In this document: in pieces, positions 39,966 to 48,751 of the stretch
How positions within the stretch are numbered: the stretch's first letter is position 1
Layout: each line of letters begins with the position of its first letter
DNA from: Natrinema soli
GTDB lineage: Archaea; Halobacteriota; Halobacteria; Halobacteriales; Natrialbaceae
Reading direction: 5' to 3'
Assembly (NCBI RefSeq): GCF_028618695.1
Contig: NZ_JAQIVI010000149.1
Location: 46,833-110,832 of the forward strand
Length of the DNA stretch: 64,000 bases
Position numbers and translations under genes: made by a program
The notes under the pieces: model-generated
What the model saw: the letters and a program-made list of their open reading frames with translations, nothing else
Databases searched by the model: none
What the model was told of the DNA's origin: nothing

Positions 39966-41678
39966 TCACTCGGCCAACGAGAAGACGACGACGCGGTCGT
40001 CCCGCTTGCCGCGTCGGAGCCAGCCGCTACCGCCGACTTGAATGGCAATGTACTGTTTGCCCTCGTCGGGATCGTACCAGCTGATGGGGCTGGACGAGAG
40101 CGGGGCATCGCCGGTGTCGAACTCCCAGAGGCGCTCGCCGGTCTCGGCGTCGTAGGCGATGAACTGGCCGTTCTGGGTGCCGGCGAACATCAGACCCGTC
40201 GTGGTCGACATCGTCCCTCCCCACAGGTAGGTGTCGCTGTCGATCCAGTCGCGCCAGACGAGTTTCCCCGTCGTCGGATCGAACGCGGAGATGGAACTGA
40301 TGTGGCCGTTGTACTCGTCGGGCATCGCCTCGGTCTCGTCTTCGAGGATACCGCCCCAGTACTTGCGGCCTTCCTCGAACTCCTCGAATCGCCACCACGC
40401 CTCCTGAGCATTGTTGTGCATCTTGTAGTACACTAGCCCGGTCTCGTGGTTGTACGTCGCCGGATGCCAGTCACAGCCGCCCATCCCGCCGGGCATGAAC
40501 GTTCCGCGGCGGCCGTCGTCGATGTGCGGGATCATGCTGAACATGTTCAGCTGCTGGACACCCGGATCCGATCGAGTGATGAGCTGCCCCGTCTCGGCGT
40601 CCATCGAGTACGCCCAGCCGGTCTTGCCGGCGTTGACGACGGTGTCCCGTACCTCGTCGCGGTGGTCGAACTCGAGGTCGCGGATGAGCATCCGCGGCGA
40701 TGCCGAGTCGTAGTCCCAGACGTCGTGGGGCGACTCCTGGTGGAACCAGAGGCGCTCGCCGGTCTCGGCGTCGATACACAGCGTCCCGCACGTGTTGCGG
40801 TTCGGTCCCGGACGGACGGAGCCGTCGAAGTCCGGTCCTGGGTTGCCGACCGGCATGTACAGGACGTCCCGCTCCTCGTCGTACGTCGCCGTCATCCAGT
40901 TAGTGCCGGCCGCCTGATTGATGGAGTCGCCGACGAACTCCTCCTCGGGGCAGGTCCGCGTGAACCACTTCTGTTCACCGGTCTCGGCGTCGATAGCCGT
41001 GTGGAAACCTCGGACACCGTACTCGCCGCCGGCGGATCCCGTGTAGATGGTTCCGTCGTGAACGATCGGTGCCCACGTCGCGGAGTAGCCCCGTTCGTGG
41101 TCAGCCGTGGACGTGTACCACTCCTCCTCGCCGGTATAGCGGTTGAGTGCGACGACCCCCGAGTCAAGTGTCGTCATGTACACCTTGTCCTGCCAGACGG
41201 CGGGTCCACGATTGTTATCGTCACAGCACAGTACCACGTCTGACGGCACTGCGTAGGTGTAACTCCACAGCACGTCGCCGTTACGGGCGTCGATCGCCTT
41301 GATGTGATTCGGCCCGTTCGACTGATACATGACCGTCGGATCGCCGGGAACGATGACCGGCGATCCCTCCATACTCGACCCGGAACCGACGCTGATGTCG
41401 TACTCGACCTCGAGGTCGTTGACATTGTCCGGGCCGATGACGTCGGCCGTCGTATAGCGGTGCATTTCGTAGTTACCGCCATACGTCAGCCACGCCTCCT
41501 GATTTTCACCGGATCCGCTTACCATCTCCTGGGTAACGTCGAACTGCGGTATGCGATCGATGTCGTGTTGATGGGTAACCGACTCCTCGGGCGAGCCGAG
41601 CACCCGGTAGCCGTTATCGGTCTCTCGAACGACCGTATCCTGTGCAGCCTGAACCGCTCTGTCTTCTTCTATTGACAT
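39966..41678 (-). CDS. PQQ-type quinoprotein dehydrogenase
   Basis: 570 residues. Multiple propeller-blade motifs (AIDARNGDVLWSY, ALNRYTGEEEWY, AIDAETGEQKWF, CIDAETGERLWF, SMDAETGQLITR, AYDAETGERLWEF) and the adjacent cysteines Cys151-Cys152 in VLCCDDNNRG, which form the vicinal disulfide over PQQ. The catalytic Asp region is SPHDVWDYDSASP. No signal peptide is seen, unlike most quinoprotein alcohol dehydrogenases, so it is cytoplasmic, exported with a partner, or has lost its leader. No PQQ biosynthesis genes are in this window. It follows the 41,685 gene by 6 bp. Confidence 0.88.
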   Translation of the reverse strand: MSIEEDRAVQAAQDTVVRETDNGYRVLGSPEESVTHQHDIDRIPQFDVTQEMVSGSGENQEAWLTYGGNYEMHRYTTADVIGPDNVNDLEVEYDISVGSGSSMEGSPVIVPGDPTVMYQSNGPNHIKAIDARNGDVLWSYTYAVPSDVVLCCDDNNRGPAVWQDKVYMTTLDSGVVALNRYTGEEEWYTSTADHERGYSATWAPIVHDGTIYTGSAGGEYGVRGFHTAIDAETGEQKWFTRTCPEEEFVGDSINQAAGTNWMTATYDEERDVLYMPVGNPGPDFDGSVRPGPNRNTCGTLCIDAETGERLWFHQESPHDVWDYDSASPRMLIRDLEFDHRDEVRDTVVNAGKTGWAYSMDAETGQLITRSDPGVQQLNMFSMIPHIDDGRRGTFMPGGMGGCDWHPATYNHETGLVYYKMHNNAQEAWWRFEEFEEGRKYWGGILEDETEAMPDEYNGHISSISAFDPTTGKLVWRDWIDSDTYLWGGTMSTTTGLMFAGTQNGQFIAYDAETGERLWEFDTGDAPLSSSPISWYDPDEGKQYIAIQVGGSGWLRRGKRDDRVVVFSLAE

Positions 41679-41684
41679 TTGTGA

Positions 41685-42602
41685 TTACCTCGCTTCTGGT
41701 TCCGCCCGCATCTCCTCGGTGATGTAAAACACGTCCTGGCAGATTTTCTGCTGGTTGATGATCATGATGGCCGCACTGGCCGTCAGTGCCGCCATCAGCT
41801 GTCCGTCCGTGAGGGTTCGTTCCGTCTCGGACGCGATCTCTCGTGCGGCCCGACCCAGCAGGTACAGCCCCCCCAGCATTCCCTTGACGTCCCAGTAGCC
41901 GTCGTCGAGTATCTCGTCGGTGATGAGCACTCGTTTCTGCCACAGGTGGACGTCGAGTGTCTGTATCCACAGCAGCGTCCCACCGGCGGCCCGCTGGTGG
42001 AGCGGCGGGACGAAGTCGACGTTGAACTCGACGTCGGCCGGGATCTCCTTCGTCGGAACCCACCGCGCGAGTTCCCTGTCGTTGTTTAGCAGGTCCGCGA
42101 TCAGACTGAGCTGTTCCCCTTCGTCGAAGCCGATCGTCTCGAGTTCTGACGTAAGCGGGTTCGCCTCGACCAGACCGTAACCGGTGTTCCTGATATGTTC
42201 GGCGGAGAATCGCACGGCGTTCTCGTCGACGCTTTCGAAGAAGCCGACGTCGACGAGGTGGTCGTACAGTCGCCACCCCGGTTCGACGAGTTCCCGGTAG
42301 AGTTGCTCGGGTTCGCGCTTCCCGTCCGGAATGCCCGCTTCCCGAACCGCCGACAGCCGATCGATCTCTGCTTCGAGGTCTGACAACGCAGCAGTGAGCA
42401 ACTCCGCGTCGAGCGACCCCTCGAGATCGTTTCGGATCGCCTCGCCCATCGAGGCGAATTCGTCGTTGATCTCCCCAGTTATCCCCGATTTCAGCGCCGA
42501 TAGCGTCAGTTCCTCATCGACGACCGAGTCGTCAGCGCCGAGGTATTCGGTCAACTGTGCTGCTTCTTCGGCCGTTGGTTGAGGTCTGTTAGCATTAATC
42601 AT
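41685..42602 (-). CDS. Unknown protein linked to the quinoprotein gene
   Basis: 305 residues. Mostly helical, with an acidic N-terminus, then VDENAVRFSAEHIRNTGYGLVE, WVPTKEIPADVEFNVDFVPPLHQ and a conserved-looking C-terminus LTASAAIMIINQQKICQDVFYI. The two genes are 6 bp apart in one transcript. It may be a cognate subunit, chaperone or electron acceptor. I recognise no known family. Confidence 0.6.
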   Translation of the reverse strand: MINANRPQPTAEEAAQLTEYLGADDSVVDEELTLSALKSGITGEINDEFASMGEAIRNDLEGSLDAELLTAALSDLEAEIDRLSAVREAGIPDGKREPEQLYRELVEPGWRLYDHLVDVGFFESVDENAVRFSAEHIRNTGYGLVEANPLTSELETIGFDEGEQLSLIADLLNNDRELARWVPTKEIPADVEFNVDFVPPLHQRAAGGTLLWIQTLDVHLWQKRVLITDEILDDGYWDVKGMLGGLYLLGRAAREIASETERTLTDGQLMAALTASAAIMIINQQKICQDVFYITEEMRAEPEAR

Positions 42603-42815
42603 CTCAGCACCACTGACCTATGCCATATGATACCACAAATAGCTTTTCTATCCTTTCATACATATTACACATATATACAGACGGGGTATTTGAGTGGAGA
42701 GTATAAAATGAGACTCTAGATCTGCAACGTGTGAAAAACCCCGAAACTATACAAGTAATCCTCGATACTACTATGCTTTTATAAGTCCCGCAACACTACT
42801 GCTCGAGCGAAGCGT
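42603..42815. promoter_or_regulatory. Divergent promoter region
   Basis: 213 bp, AT-rich. It contains several TATA-like strings (acacatatataca at 42,668; actatgctttta at 42,770) and separates the quinoprotein operon from the CDC48-type gene. Confidence 0.4.
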
Positions 42816-45002
42816 ATGGAACTCATTGTCAAGACGCTTGCCGACCGCGATCCTGGCCATGGTCTCACTGTCGTTAGTCGTCAAACGCTCGCCGAACTCG
42901 CGCTCGACAGCGGCGATTTCCTCCTCGCTCGCGGATCGGACGGGAACCGCGCAGTCACACAAGTTATGCCGTCCGACGATATCGAGGACGGGACCATCCG
43001 CACGAACGAACTGATTCGACGGACTGCAGACGTCGACATCGGAGAGACGGTAACCGTCGAACCGGTCGAGGTTTCTCCCGCCGACAGTATCACAGTCGCA
43101 CTCCCGAAGGGGTTCGACGACGGAACCACTCTCGATCTCTCCCTGCGAGACGAACTCATCAGTCGGGCCGTCGTCGTGGGACAGGTCGTTCCGGTCTCCG
43201 TCCGATCGCGAGCGGTGGACGATCCCGCTCGGCGGACAGTTCCGGTTCGCATCACCGCGGCGTCACCTGGTGATATCGTTCTCGTGCGCGACTGGACGCG
43301 TATTTCGGTGGCACCGGATCCCGCTGAGGATCTTTCGGCTGCTGTCGACCGCCCCGGCGGCTCGACGGGAGTTACTTTCACCGATATCGGCGGCCTGGAC
43401 GCGGAGCTCGCCCGGATTCGAGAGACCGTCGAACTGCCGCTGTGTTCACCCGACCTGTTCGGCCGGCTCGGCATCGAACCGACGAACGGCGTGTTACTGT
43501 ACGGGCCACCCGGAACGGGAAAGACGCTCATCGTCCGGGCGATCGCGAACGAGGCGAATATCCACGTCGAAACCGTCAGCGGCCCCGCAGTCGTTTCGAC
43601 ACACCGCGACGAAACGGCGGAACGCCTCCGGAATCGATTCGAGAACGCCGCCGCGAACGAACCCGCGATCGTCTTCATCGACGAACTCGACGCGATCGCC
43701 GGAACGCAGAACGATACCGGGAACTCGATCGACGGCGTCGGGCCACTGGTTTCGCTCATGGACGATTTCGAGGCCGACAACCGTCTCGTCGTCATCGGAA
43801 CGACCACCCAACCCGAGACGCTGGACCCGGCGCTGCGTCGATCCGGCCGGTTCGATCGCGAGATCGAAATCGGCGTCCCCGACCGCGACGGCCGCGAGGA
43901 GATCCTTCGAATTCTGACTCGCGGGATGCCACTCGCCGCCGACGTCGACGTCGCGTCGCTCGCCGAATGCACACACGGATTCGTCGGCGCGGATCTGGAG
44001 TCCCTCACTCGCGAAGCGGCGTTACACACCCTCCGTCGGAACGACGTTCATCCGGACGAGGCTCACCCGGACGACGCGGCGCTGGCATCCATGACGCTCA
44101 CGGCAGCGGATTTCGAGGCAGCGCTTCGGAGTACGACCCCCTCTGCGCTCCGGGAGGTATTCGTGGAAGTGCCGGACGCCACCTGGGACGATGTCGGCGG
44201 ACTGACGGAAACGATCCAACGACTTCGTGAGACCGTCCAGTGGCCGCTGGAACACCCCGACGCCTTCGATCGAGTGGCACTTCGGCCGGCCAAGGGGGTA
44301 TTGCTGCACGGGCCGCCGGGAACCGGCAAGACGCTGCTGGCAAAGGTCGTCGCTAACGAGGCCCAATCGAACTTCATCTCGATCAAGGGTCCCGAGTTAC
44401 TCAACAAGTACGTCGGCGAATCCGAAAAAGGCGTTCGCGACGTGTTCGAGAAAGCGCGAACGAACGCTCCAACTGTCCTGTTCTTCGACGAGATCGACGC
44501 GATCGCGGCCGAACGCGGCGGCGCAAGCGCCGACTCCAGTGTCAGCGAACGCGTCGTTTCACAGCTACTGACCGAGCTCGACGGGCTGGAAGAACTCGAA
44601 GACGTCGTCGTTATCGCGACGACGAATCGCCCTGACCTTCTCGACGATGCGCTGATGCGTCCCGGGCGATTCGATCGACACGTCCACGTCGATGCCCCGG
44701 ACGAGGACGCCCGACGACAGATTTTTACAGTTCATACGCGCGATCGGCCCCTCGCTGCCGATGTCGATCTAGATGTTCTCGCCGAACGAACCGACGGTCA
44801 CGTCGGTGCCGATATCGAGGCGATCTGTCGCGAGGCCGCGACCGTCGCCGTCCGACAGTACGTCGACAGTACGACCACGGATCCCGACCAGATCACCCTG
44901 ACTGCCGCCCATTTCGACGCGGCGATCGAGGAAATCGATCGACACGACGACGATCGGTTCGTCGACCTGGATCTCGCAGGCAACGAGACATCCCCGGAAT
45001 AA
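42816..45002 (+). CDS. CDC48/VAT-type AAA+ ATPase
   Basis: 728 residues. An N-terminal double-psi-barrel-like region (about 1-165) precedes two AAA domains. Each has a Walker A (GPPGTGKTLI near 228 and GPPGTGKTLL near 498), Walker B (IVFIDELDAIA and VLFFDEIDAIA) and arginine-finger region (LRRSGRFDREIE, LMRPGRFDRHVH). It is a hexameric unfoldase that works with the proteasome or in protein extraction. The first domain is less conserved (THRDETAERL where VGESE-type pore motif is expected), so it is probably a divergent paralogue. The start is the first Met of MELIVKTLADRD. Confidence 0.93.
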   Translation: MELIVKTLADRDPGHGLTVVSRQTLAELALDSGDFLLARGSDGNRAVTQVMPSDDIEDGTIRTNELIRRTADVDIGETVTVEPVEVSPADSITVALPKGFDDGTTLDLSLRDELISRAVVVGQVVPVSVRSRAVDDPARRTVPVRITAASPGDIVLVRDWTRISVAPDPAEDLSAAVDRPGGSTGVTFTDIGGLDAELARIRETVELPLCSPDLFGRLGIEPTNGVLLYGPPGTGKTLIVRAIANEANIHVETVSGPAVVSTHRDETAERLRNRFENAAANEPAIVFIDELDAIAGTQNDTGNSIDGVGPLVSLMDDFEADNRLVVIGTTTQPETLDPALRRSGRFDREIEIGVPDRDGREEILRILTRGMPLAADVDVASLAECTHGFVGADLESLTREAALHTLRRNDVHPDEAHPDDAALASMTLTAADFEAALRSTTPSALREVFVEVPDATWDDVGGLTETIQRLRETVQWPLEHPDAFDRVALRPAKGVLLHGPPGTGKTLLAKVVANEAQSNFISIKGPELLNKYVGESEKGVRDVFEKARTNAPTVLFFDEIDAIAAERGGASADSSVSERVVSQLLTELDGLEELEDVVVIATTNRPDLLDDALMRPGRFDRHVHVDAPDEDARRQIFTVHTRDRPLAADVDLDVLAERTDGHVGADIEAICREAATVAVRQYVDSTTTDPDQITLTAAHFDAAIEEIDRHDDDRFVDLDLAGNETSPE

Positions 45003-45149
45003 CCGCATTGTCGCTCGAGCAGCTAGTCGATCAGATCGCGTCTCGACTGCCGCAACCGAAACTCGACTACCGCGAACGAAGGGCGTCTCTCAGTCGGGAG
45101 TACGCTTATACTGACATGCGAACAATACCGCCACAATGGTGCCAGCACG

Positions 45150-46391
45150 ATGAAGTCAGCGGAGCACTGGGTGCTGGACAGTGACGATGAGCAGCTCGCC
45201 GCTGACTTCGAAATCGGACTCGGAGCGCAGTCCGCTCGGGTCCTTGCGTACCTCGTTCGCCGAACCGAAGACGATCGTATCGAGGATCCACGGGCACGAC
45301 AGCTAGATATTCGTCTCGGCACCGGTCTCGGTACCCAGGCCGTCGCCGACGCACTGTCACGGCTTTCCGGTCGGGGACTAGTGACGGAAACGACGCTAGA
45401 CAGCGAGCAAGGGCGGCCGCCGAAAGCGTGGTCAACCGACCACTCGGTCGAGACGGCGATGTACGACGCATACGCGACACGCGCCGCACGACTTACCGAT
45501 ACCGTGAACGCCGATCTGTCGGGTTCAACTACCACCGACCGTGGAGCGATTCGCCTCGGATTCAACTGGCAACCGAACGGCCTTCACGTGCCGTTCTACG
45601 CGGCACGGATGGAAGGGGCATACGACCCGGTCGATGTCGAGTTCGTCCACTATAGCGGCTCGGAACAGGCGCTTCGAGCCGTCGCTACCGGCGACGTCGA
45701 CGTCGGAATAGTCGGTGCTGCCGTCCTCATCGATGGCCGACACGGCGGCGACTCGATCACCCCGCTCGCAGTGCTCTATCAGCGAGCGATGACCGTGCTG
45801 TATACGACGCGAACGGTTTTCGGCGAGCCACTCGCCGAGAGCGACCAGCTCCGTGATCGCTGCATCGGCATGTCTCCGAACACGGAAACACGACTGCTAG
45901 CCGAACTGTTCCTTTCACAGGCCGGCGTCGCCGACGACGTCGAGATATTCGAAACGACCGGCGAAGAGTCGGACGCCCTCCGTACCGGCGACGCCGACGT
46001 CGTCGCAGGATCGTTCTCGGACCCGTGGACGCTTCCCCACGACGAGATCGTGGACGTGCTCACGATCTCGGACCAATTCCCGATTTACGGGCCAGCGCTC
46101 GTCGTCGATCCATCGACCAGCGAGACGACGACGGCGCAGCTCGAGCGGTTTCTGACAGGGACGATGTTGGGGTGGCGTGCCGGACGATCGGATCCGACAC
46201 CGGCGGCGAGACGAATCGCAGCCGACGTCGCCGCCGAGGACGAGGAAATCGAGCGGACGTTTCGGCGGGCGATCGAGTCGTTTGCCGACAGTAAAGCCCG
46301 CCGAAACGACGGCTGGGGCGTCCACCGAGACGACGAGTGGGAGCGCGTGCGGACAGCGTTGGCCCACACGCAACGATTTTCGAGACCATGA
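45150..46391 (+). CDS. HTH-substrate-binding-domain fusion regulator
   Basis: 413 residues. Residues about 10-110 form a winged helix (LGAQSARVLAYLVRRTED, then GLGTQAVADALSRLSGRGLVTE). From about 125 there is a complete NMT1/THI5-like ligand-binding domain: RLGFNWQPNGLHVPFYAARMEG, GDVDVGIVGAAVLIDG, VLYQRAMTVLYTTR, RTGDADVVAGSFSDPW. The same start, NWKPNGLHVP, opens the lipoprotein at 48,751. No signal peptide: a cytoplasmic sensor that reads the substrate of the adjacent transporter. The stop overlaps the ATPase start by 4 bp. Confidence 0.85.
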   Translation: MKSAEHWVLDSDDEQLAADFEIGLGAQSARVLAYLVRRTEDDRIEDPRARQLDIRLGTGLGTQAVADALSRLSGRGLVTETTLDSEQGRPPKAWSTDHSVETAMYDAYATRAARLTDTVNADLSGSTTTDRGAIRLGFNWQPNGLHVPFYAARMEGAYDPVDVEFVHYSGSEQALRAVATGDVDVGIVGAAVLIDGRHGGDSITPLAVLYQRAMTVLYTTRTVFGEPLAESDQLRDRCIGMSPNTETRLLAELFLSQAGVADDVEIFETTGEESDALRTGDADVVAGSFSDPWTLPHDEIVDVLTISDQFPIYGPALVVDPSTSETTTAQLERFLTGTMLGWRAGRSDPTPAARRIAADVAAEDEEIERTFRRAIESFADSKARRNDGWGVHRDDEWERVRTALAHTQRFSRP

Positions 46392-47140
46392 TAGCCATCG
46401 ACGACGTGACCGTCGCCTTCGAAACGGTCACTGCGATCGCCGATATCGACCTGCAGATCCAGCCGAGCGAGTTCGTCACCATCGTCGGCCCGTCAGGCTG
46501 TGGGAAAACGACGCTGCTTCGCGTGATCGGCGGACTGGAGTCGCCGACCGCAGGGACCGTCACGATAGACGGCAATGAACCAGCGGTCAGTCGTGACGCC
46601 GGTGACCTCGGCTTCGTCTTCCAGGACCACACGCTTCTCCCGTGGAAGACGGCACTCGAGAACGTCCAGTTCCTCCGACGAATGGCGGGAAAACCCCCGG
46701 ACGAGGCACAGGCGCGCTCACTGTTGGAATCGGTCGGGCTCGATGAGTTCGTCGATGCGTATCCACGAGAGCTCTCCGGCGGAATGAAACAGCGCGTCGC
46801 TATTGTCAGAGCCCTCCATCTGGATGCCGACGTCTTGCTTCTGGACGAACCGTTCGGCGCGCTCGATGAGCTCACGCGAGACCAGCTCGGAGTCGAACTC
46901 CGCCGACTCCACGAACGGGAACAGAAAACGACGTTGTTCATCACCCATAGCGTTCCGGAAGCGGCGTTTCTGGGTGACCGGTGTGCCGTCGTCACGGACG
47001 CGCCGGGACGGATCGAAACGACGCTCGAGATCGACTTTTCGGACCAGCGGGATACGGAGCTGTTTGGAAGCGTCGAATACCAAAAACAGGTCGCGGATAT
47101 CAGGCGGAAGCTGTACGACAGTGTGGAAGACGGACGATGA
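46388..47140 (+). CDS. ABC transporter ATP-binding protein (NitT/TauT type)
   Basis: 250 residues. Walker A GPSGCGKTT, Q-loop VFQDHTLLPWKT, signature LSGGMKQR, Walker B VLLLDEPFGALDE and the H-loop in THSVPEA are all present. Start ATG overlaps the regulator stop. Pairs with the permease at 47,137. Powers uptake of a small planar or sulfonate-like compound; the substrate class is inferred from the binding protein family. Confidence 0.93.
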   Translation: MIAIDDVTVAFETVTAIADIDLQIQPSEFVTIVGPSGCGKTTLLRVIGGLESPTAGTVTIDGNEPAVSRDAGDLGFVFQDHTLLPWKTALENVQFLRRMAGKPPDEAQARSLLESVGLDEFVDAYPRELSGGMKQRVAIVRALHLDADVLLLDEPFGALDELTRDQLGVELRRLHEREQKTTLFITHSVPEAAFLGDRCAVVTDAPGRIETTLEIDFSDQRDTELFGSVEYQKQVADIRRKLYDSVEDGR

Positions 47141-47907
47141 GGGAGAACACGATCGATGTTCGGCGGAGCGAAATGATGCTCCCGGTAGCAGCACTGCTCG
47201 TCGGCGTTTCGATGTGGTGGCTCGGAACGGCGCTGCTGGCTATCCCATCATTTCTGTTACCGTCACCGGGGGCAGTCCTCGCACAACTGTTCGGTAGCCC
47301 ACTGTTGTATCTCCGGAACCTCGTTTCGACGCTCGAAAAGGTCGTTTACGGCGGCGGTATCGGTATCGTCACCGGATTCGGGCTCGGTGTTCTCATGGGG
47401 ACTGTTCCAGTACTTCGGACGGCACTGTATCCGTATCTGGTCACCGTTCGGGTGCTCCCGAAGATAGCGATCGCACCCCTCTTGCTGATCTATCTCGGAA
47501 CGGGAATGACAACCGCGATCGTGTTCATCGCGCTCATCGCCTTCTTCCCGCTGGTATTGCACACTGTTGCAGGGCTCTCACGGACGCCGGAACGACACGT
47601 CGAGTTACTCCGTTCGGTCGACACGAGCAGGGTGAACACGTTCGTTCATCTCAGGTTGCCGTACGCGGTTCCGGACGTGTTCGCCGGATTGAAACAATCG
47701 GTCACGCTCACAGTCGTCGGTACGATCGTCGCCGAATGGGTCGTCGCGAGCACCGGGCTCGGCTACCTCATCCTCCTGGGTCTGGAAAACCTTCGGACTG
47801 ATATTATTATCGCCGCACTCGTCGTCCTCGTGGTCCTTGGACTCGCGCTGTACGGGCTGGTCGGCGTTTGCCAGCGGATAGTCCATCGCCGACTGCCGCT
47901 TTCCTGA
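47137..47907 (+). CDS. ABC transporter permease (NitT/TauT type), first copy
   Basis: 256 residues, about six helices. The EAA-type loop is near VELLRSVDTSRVNTFVHLRLPYAVPDVFAGLKQSVTLTVVG. The start at 47,137 overlaps the ATPase stop, so regulator, ATPase and permease form one operon. The next gene is a convergent second permease whose stop is 2 bp away. Confidence 0.92.
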   Translation: MRENTIDVRRSEMMLPVAALLVGVSMWWLGTALLAIPSFLLPSPGAVLAQLFGSPLLYLRNLVSTLEKVVYGGGIGIVTGFGLGVLMGTVPVLRTALYPYLVTVRVLPKIAIAPLLLIYLGTGMTTAIVFIALIAFFPLVLHTVAGLSRTPERHVELLRSVDTSRVNTFVHLRLPYAVPDVFAGLKQSVTLTVVGTIVAEWVVASTGLGYLILLGLENLRTDIIIAALVVLVVLGLALYGLVGVCQRIVHRRLPLS

Positions 47908-47908
47908 G

Positions 47909-48751
47909 TCAGTTGAATCTCGTTCTGACTGCCCGTTCCAGGAGAGATGGGATGCCGTAGAAGAGGAGTCCGAGCCCGGAGAGAACGGCGAGTGCAGCGT
48001 ACGAATTGGCTGTCTGGAGGGAAGTGGACGTTTCGAACACTCGATAACCGATACCCGCGTCGAGTGTCACGAATTCGGCAACGACCGCCCCAATCACTGC
48101 GAGTGTTGACGCATTTTTTATTCCAGCAAAGACGCTCGGAGCAGCCGCTGGAAGTCGAACGTGGAGGAAGACCATCGACGGCGACGCACCGACAGACCGG
48201 AGAAGCGTGAGATACGACTCGGGCGTTGATCGCAGTCCGTCGAGCGACGCGATGGTTATCGGAAAGACAGTGATGGTCGTCACGAGGAGCGCTTTTCCCG
48301 GTACCCCACGACCAAACCAGAGGAACAGGAGCGGCGCGATGGCAACGAGTGGCGCGATACGGAGCGCAACTACGTAGGGGAGAATAACTGCTGCAGCGGA
48401 TCGAGAGATGGCCATGAAAAACGCCAGTACCGTCCCGATAACGAGCCCCACCGTTAGTCCGAGTCCGGCGGTCAGCGCTGTTACTGCAGCGTCGCCGGCG
48501 AGTATCCAACGGAGATCAATGAGCGCGACACCCACCTCCGCCGGAGCGGGAAGCACGACTGTCGGGAGATCAGAGAGGACGACAGCTGCATGCCAGCACC
48601 CGATGGTGAGCACGCACAGTATCGTCCCGAGTGCGGGTCCACGAAAACCGCCGTCGAGCCGGCGGCGAAGACGCTGTCGGACCGCTGGTGACGAATTCGG
48701 GAGCCACTTCGTCGGTTGATCAGGCATCGTTCCCGCGTTGTCGTCGCTCAT
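47909..48751 (-). CDS. ABC transporter permease, second copy
   Basis: 280 residues. Same fold as the 47,137 product: six helices and an EAA loop (YLTLLRSVGASPSMVFLHVRLPAAAPSVFAGIKNASTLAVIGA). It is transcribed from the opposite strand after the binding protein (TGATG overlap at 48,751). The two permeases may form a heterodimer, or two transporters could share the ATPase. Overlap order supports the latter strand unit as binding protein then permease. Confidence 0.92.
   Translation of the reverse strand: MSDDNAGTMPDQPTKWLPNSSPAVRQRLRRRLDGGFRGPALGTILCVLTIGCWHAAVVLSDLPTVVLPAPAEVGVALIDLRWILAGDAAVTALTAGLGLTVGLVIGTVLAFFMAISRSAAAVILPYVVALRIAPLVAIAPLLFLWFGRGVPGKALLVTTITVFPITIASLDGLRSTPESYLTLLRSVGASPSMVFLHVRLPAAAPSVFAGIKNASTLAVIGAVVAEFVTLDAGIGYRVFETSTSLQTANSYAALAVLSGLGLLFYGIPSLLERAVRTRFN

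Noticed and set aside
39175..39969. 264-codon minus frame near the zinc-ribbon gene
   Set aside because: The plus-strand gene 39,644-39,964 has eight well-placed cysteines, and a separate small gene (39,197-39,352) explains the rest.
42881..44029. 382-codon minus frame opposite the CDC48-type gene
   Set aside because: Ser/Arg-rich shadow; the plus strand carries two complete AAA domains.
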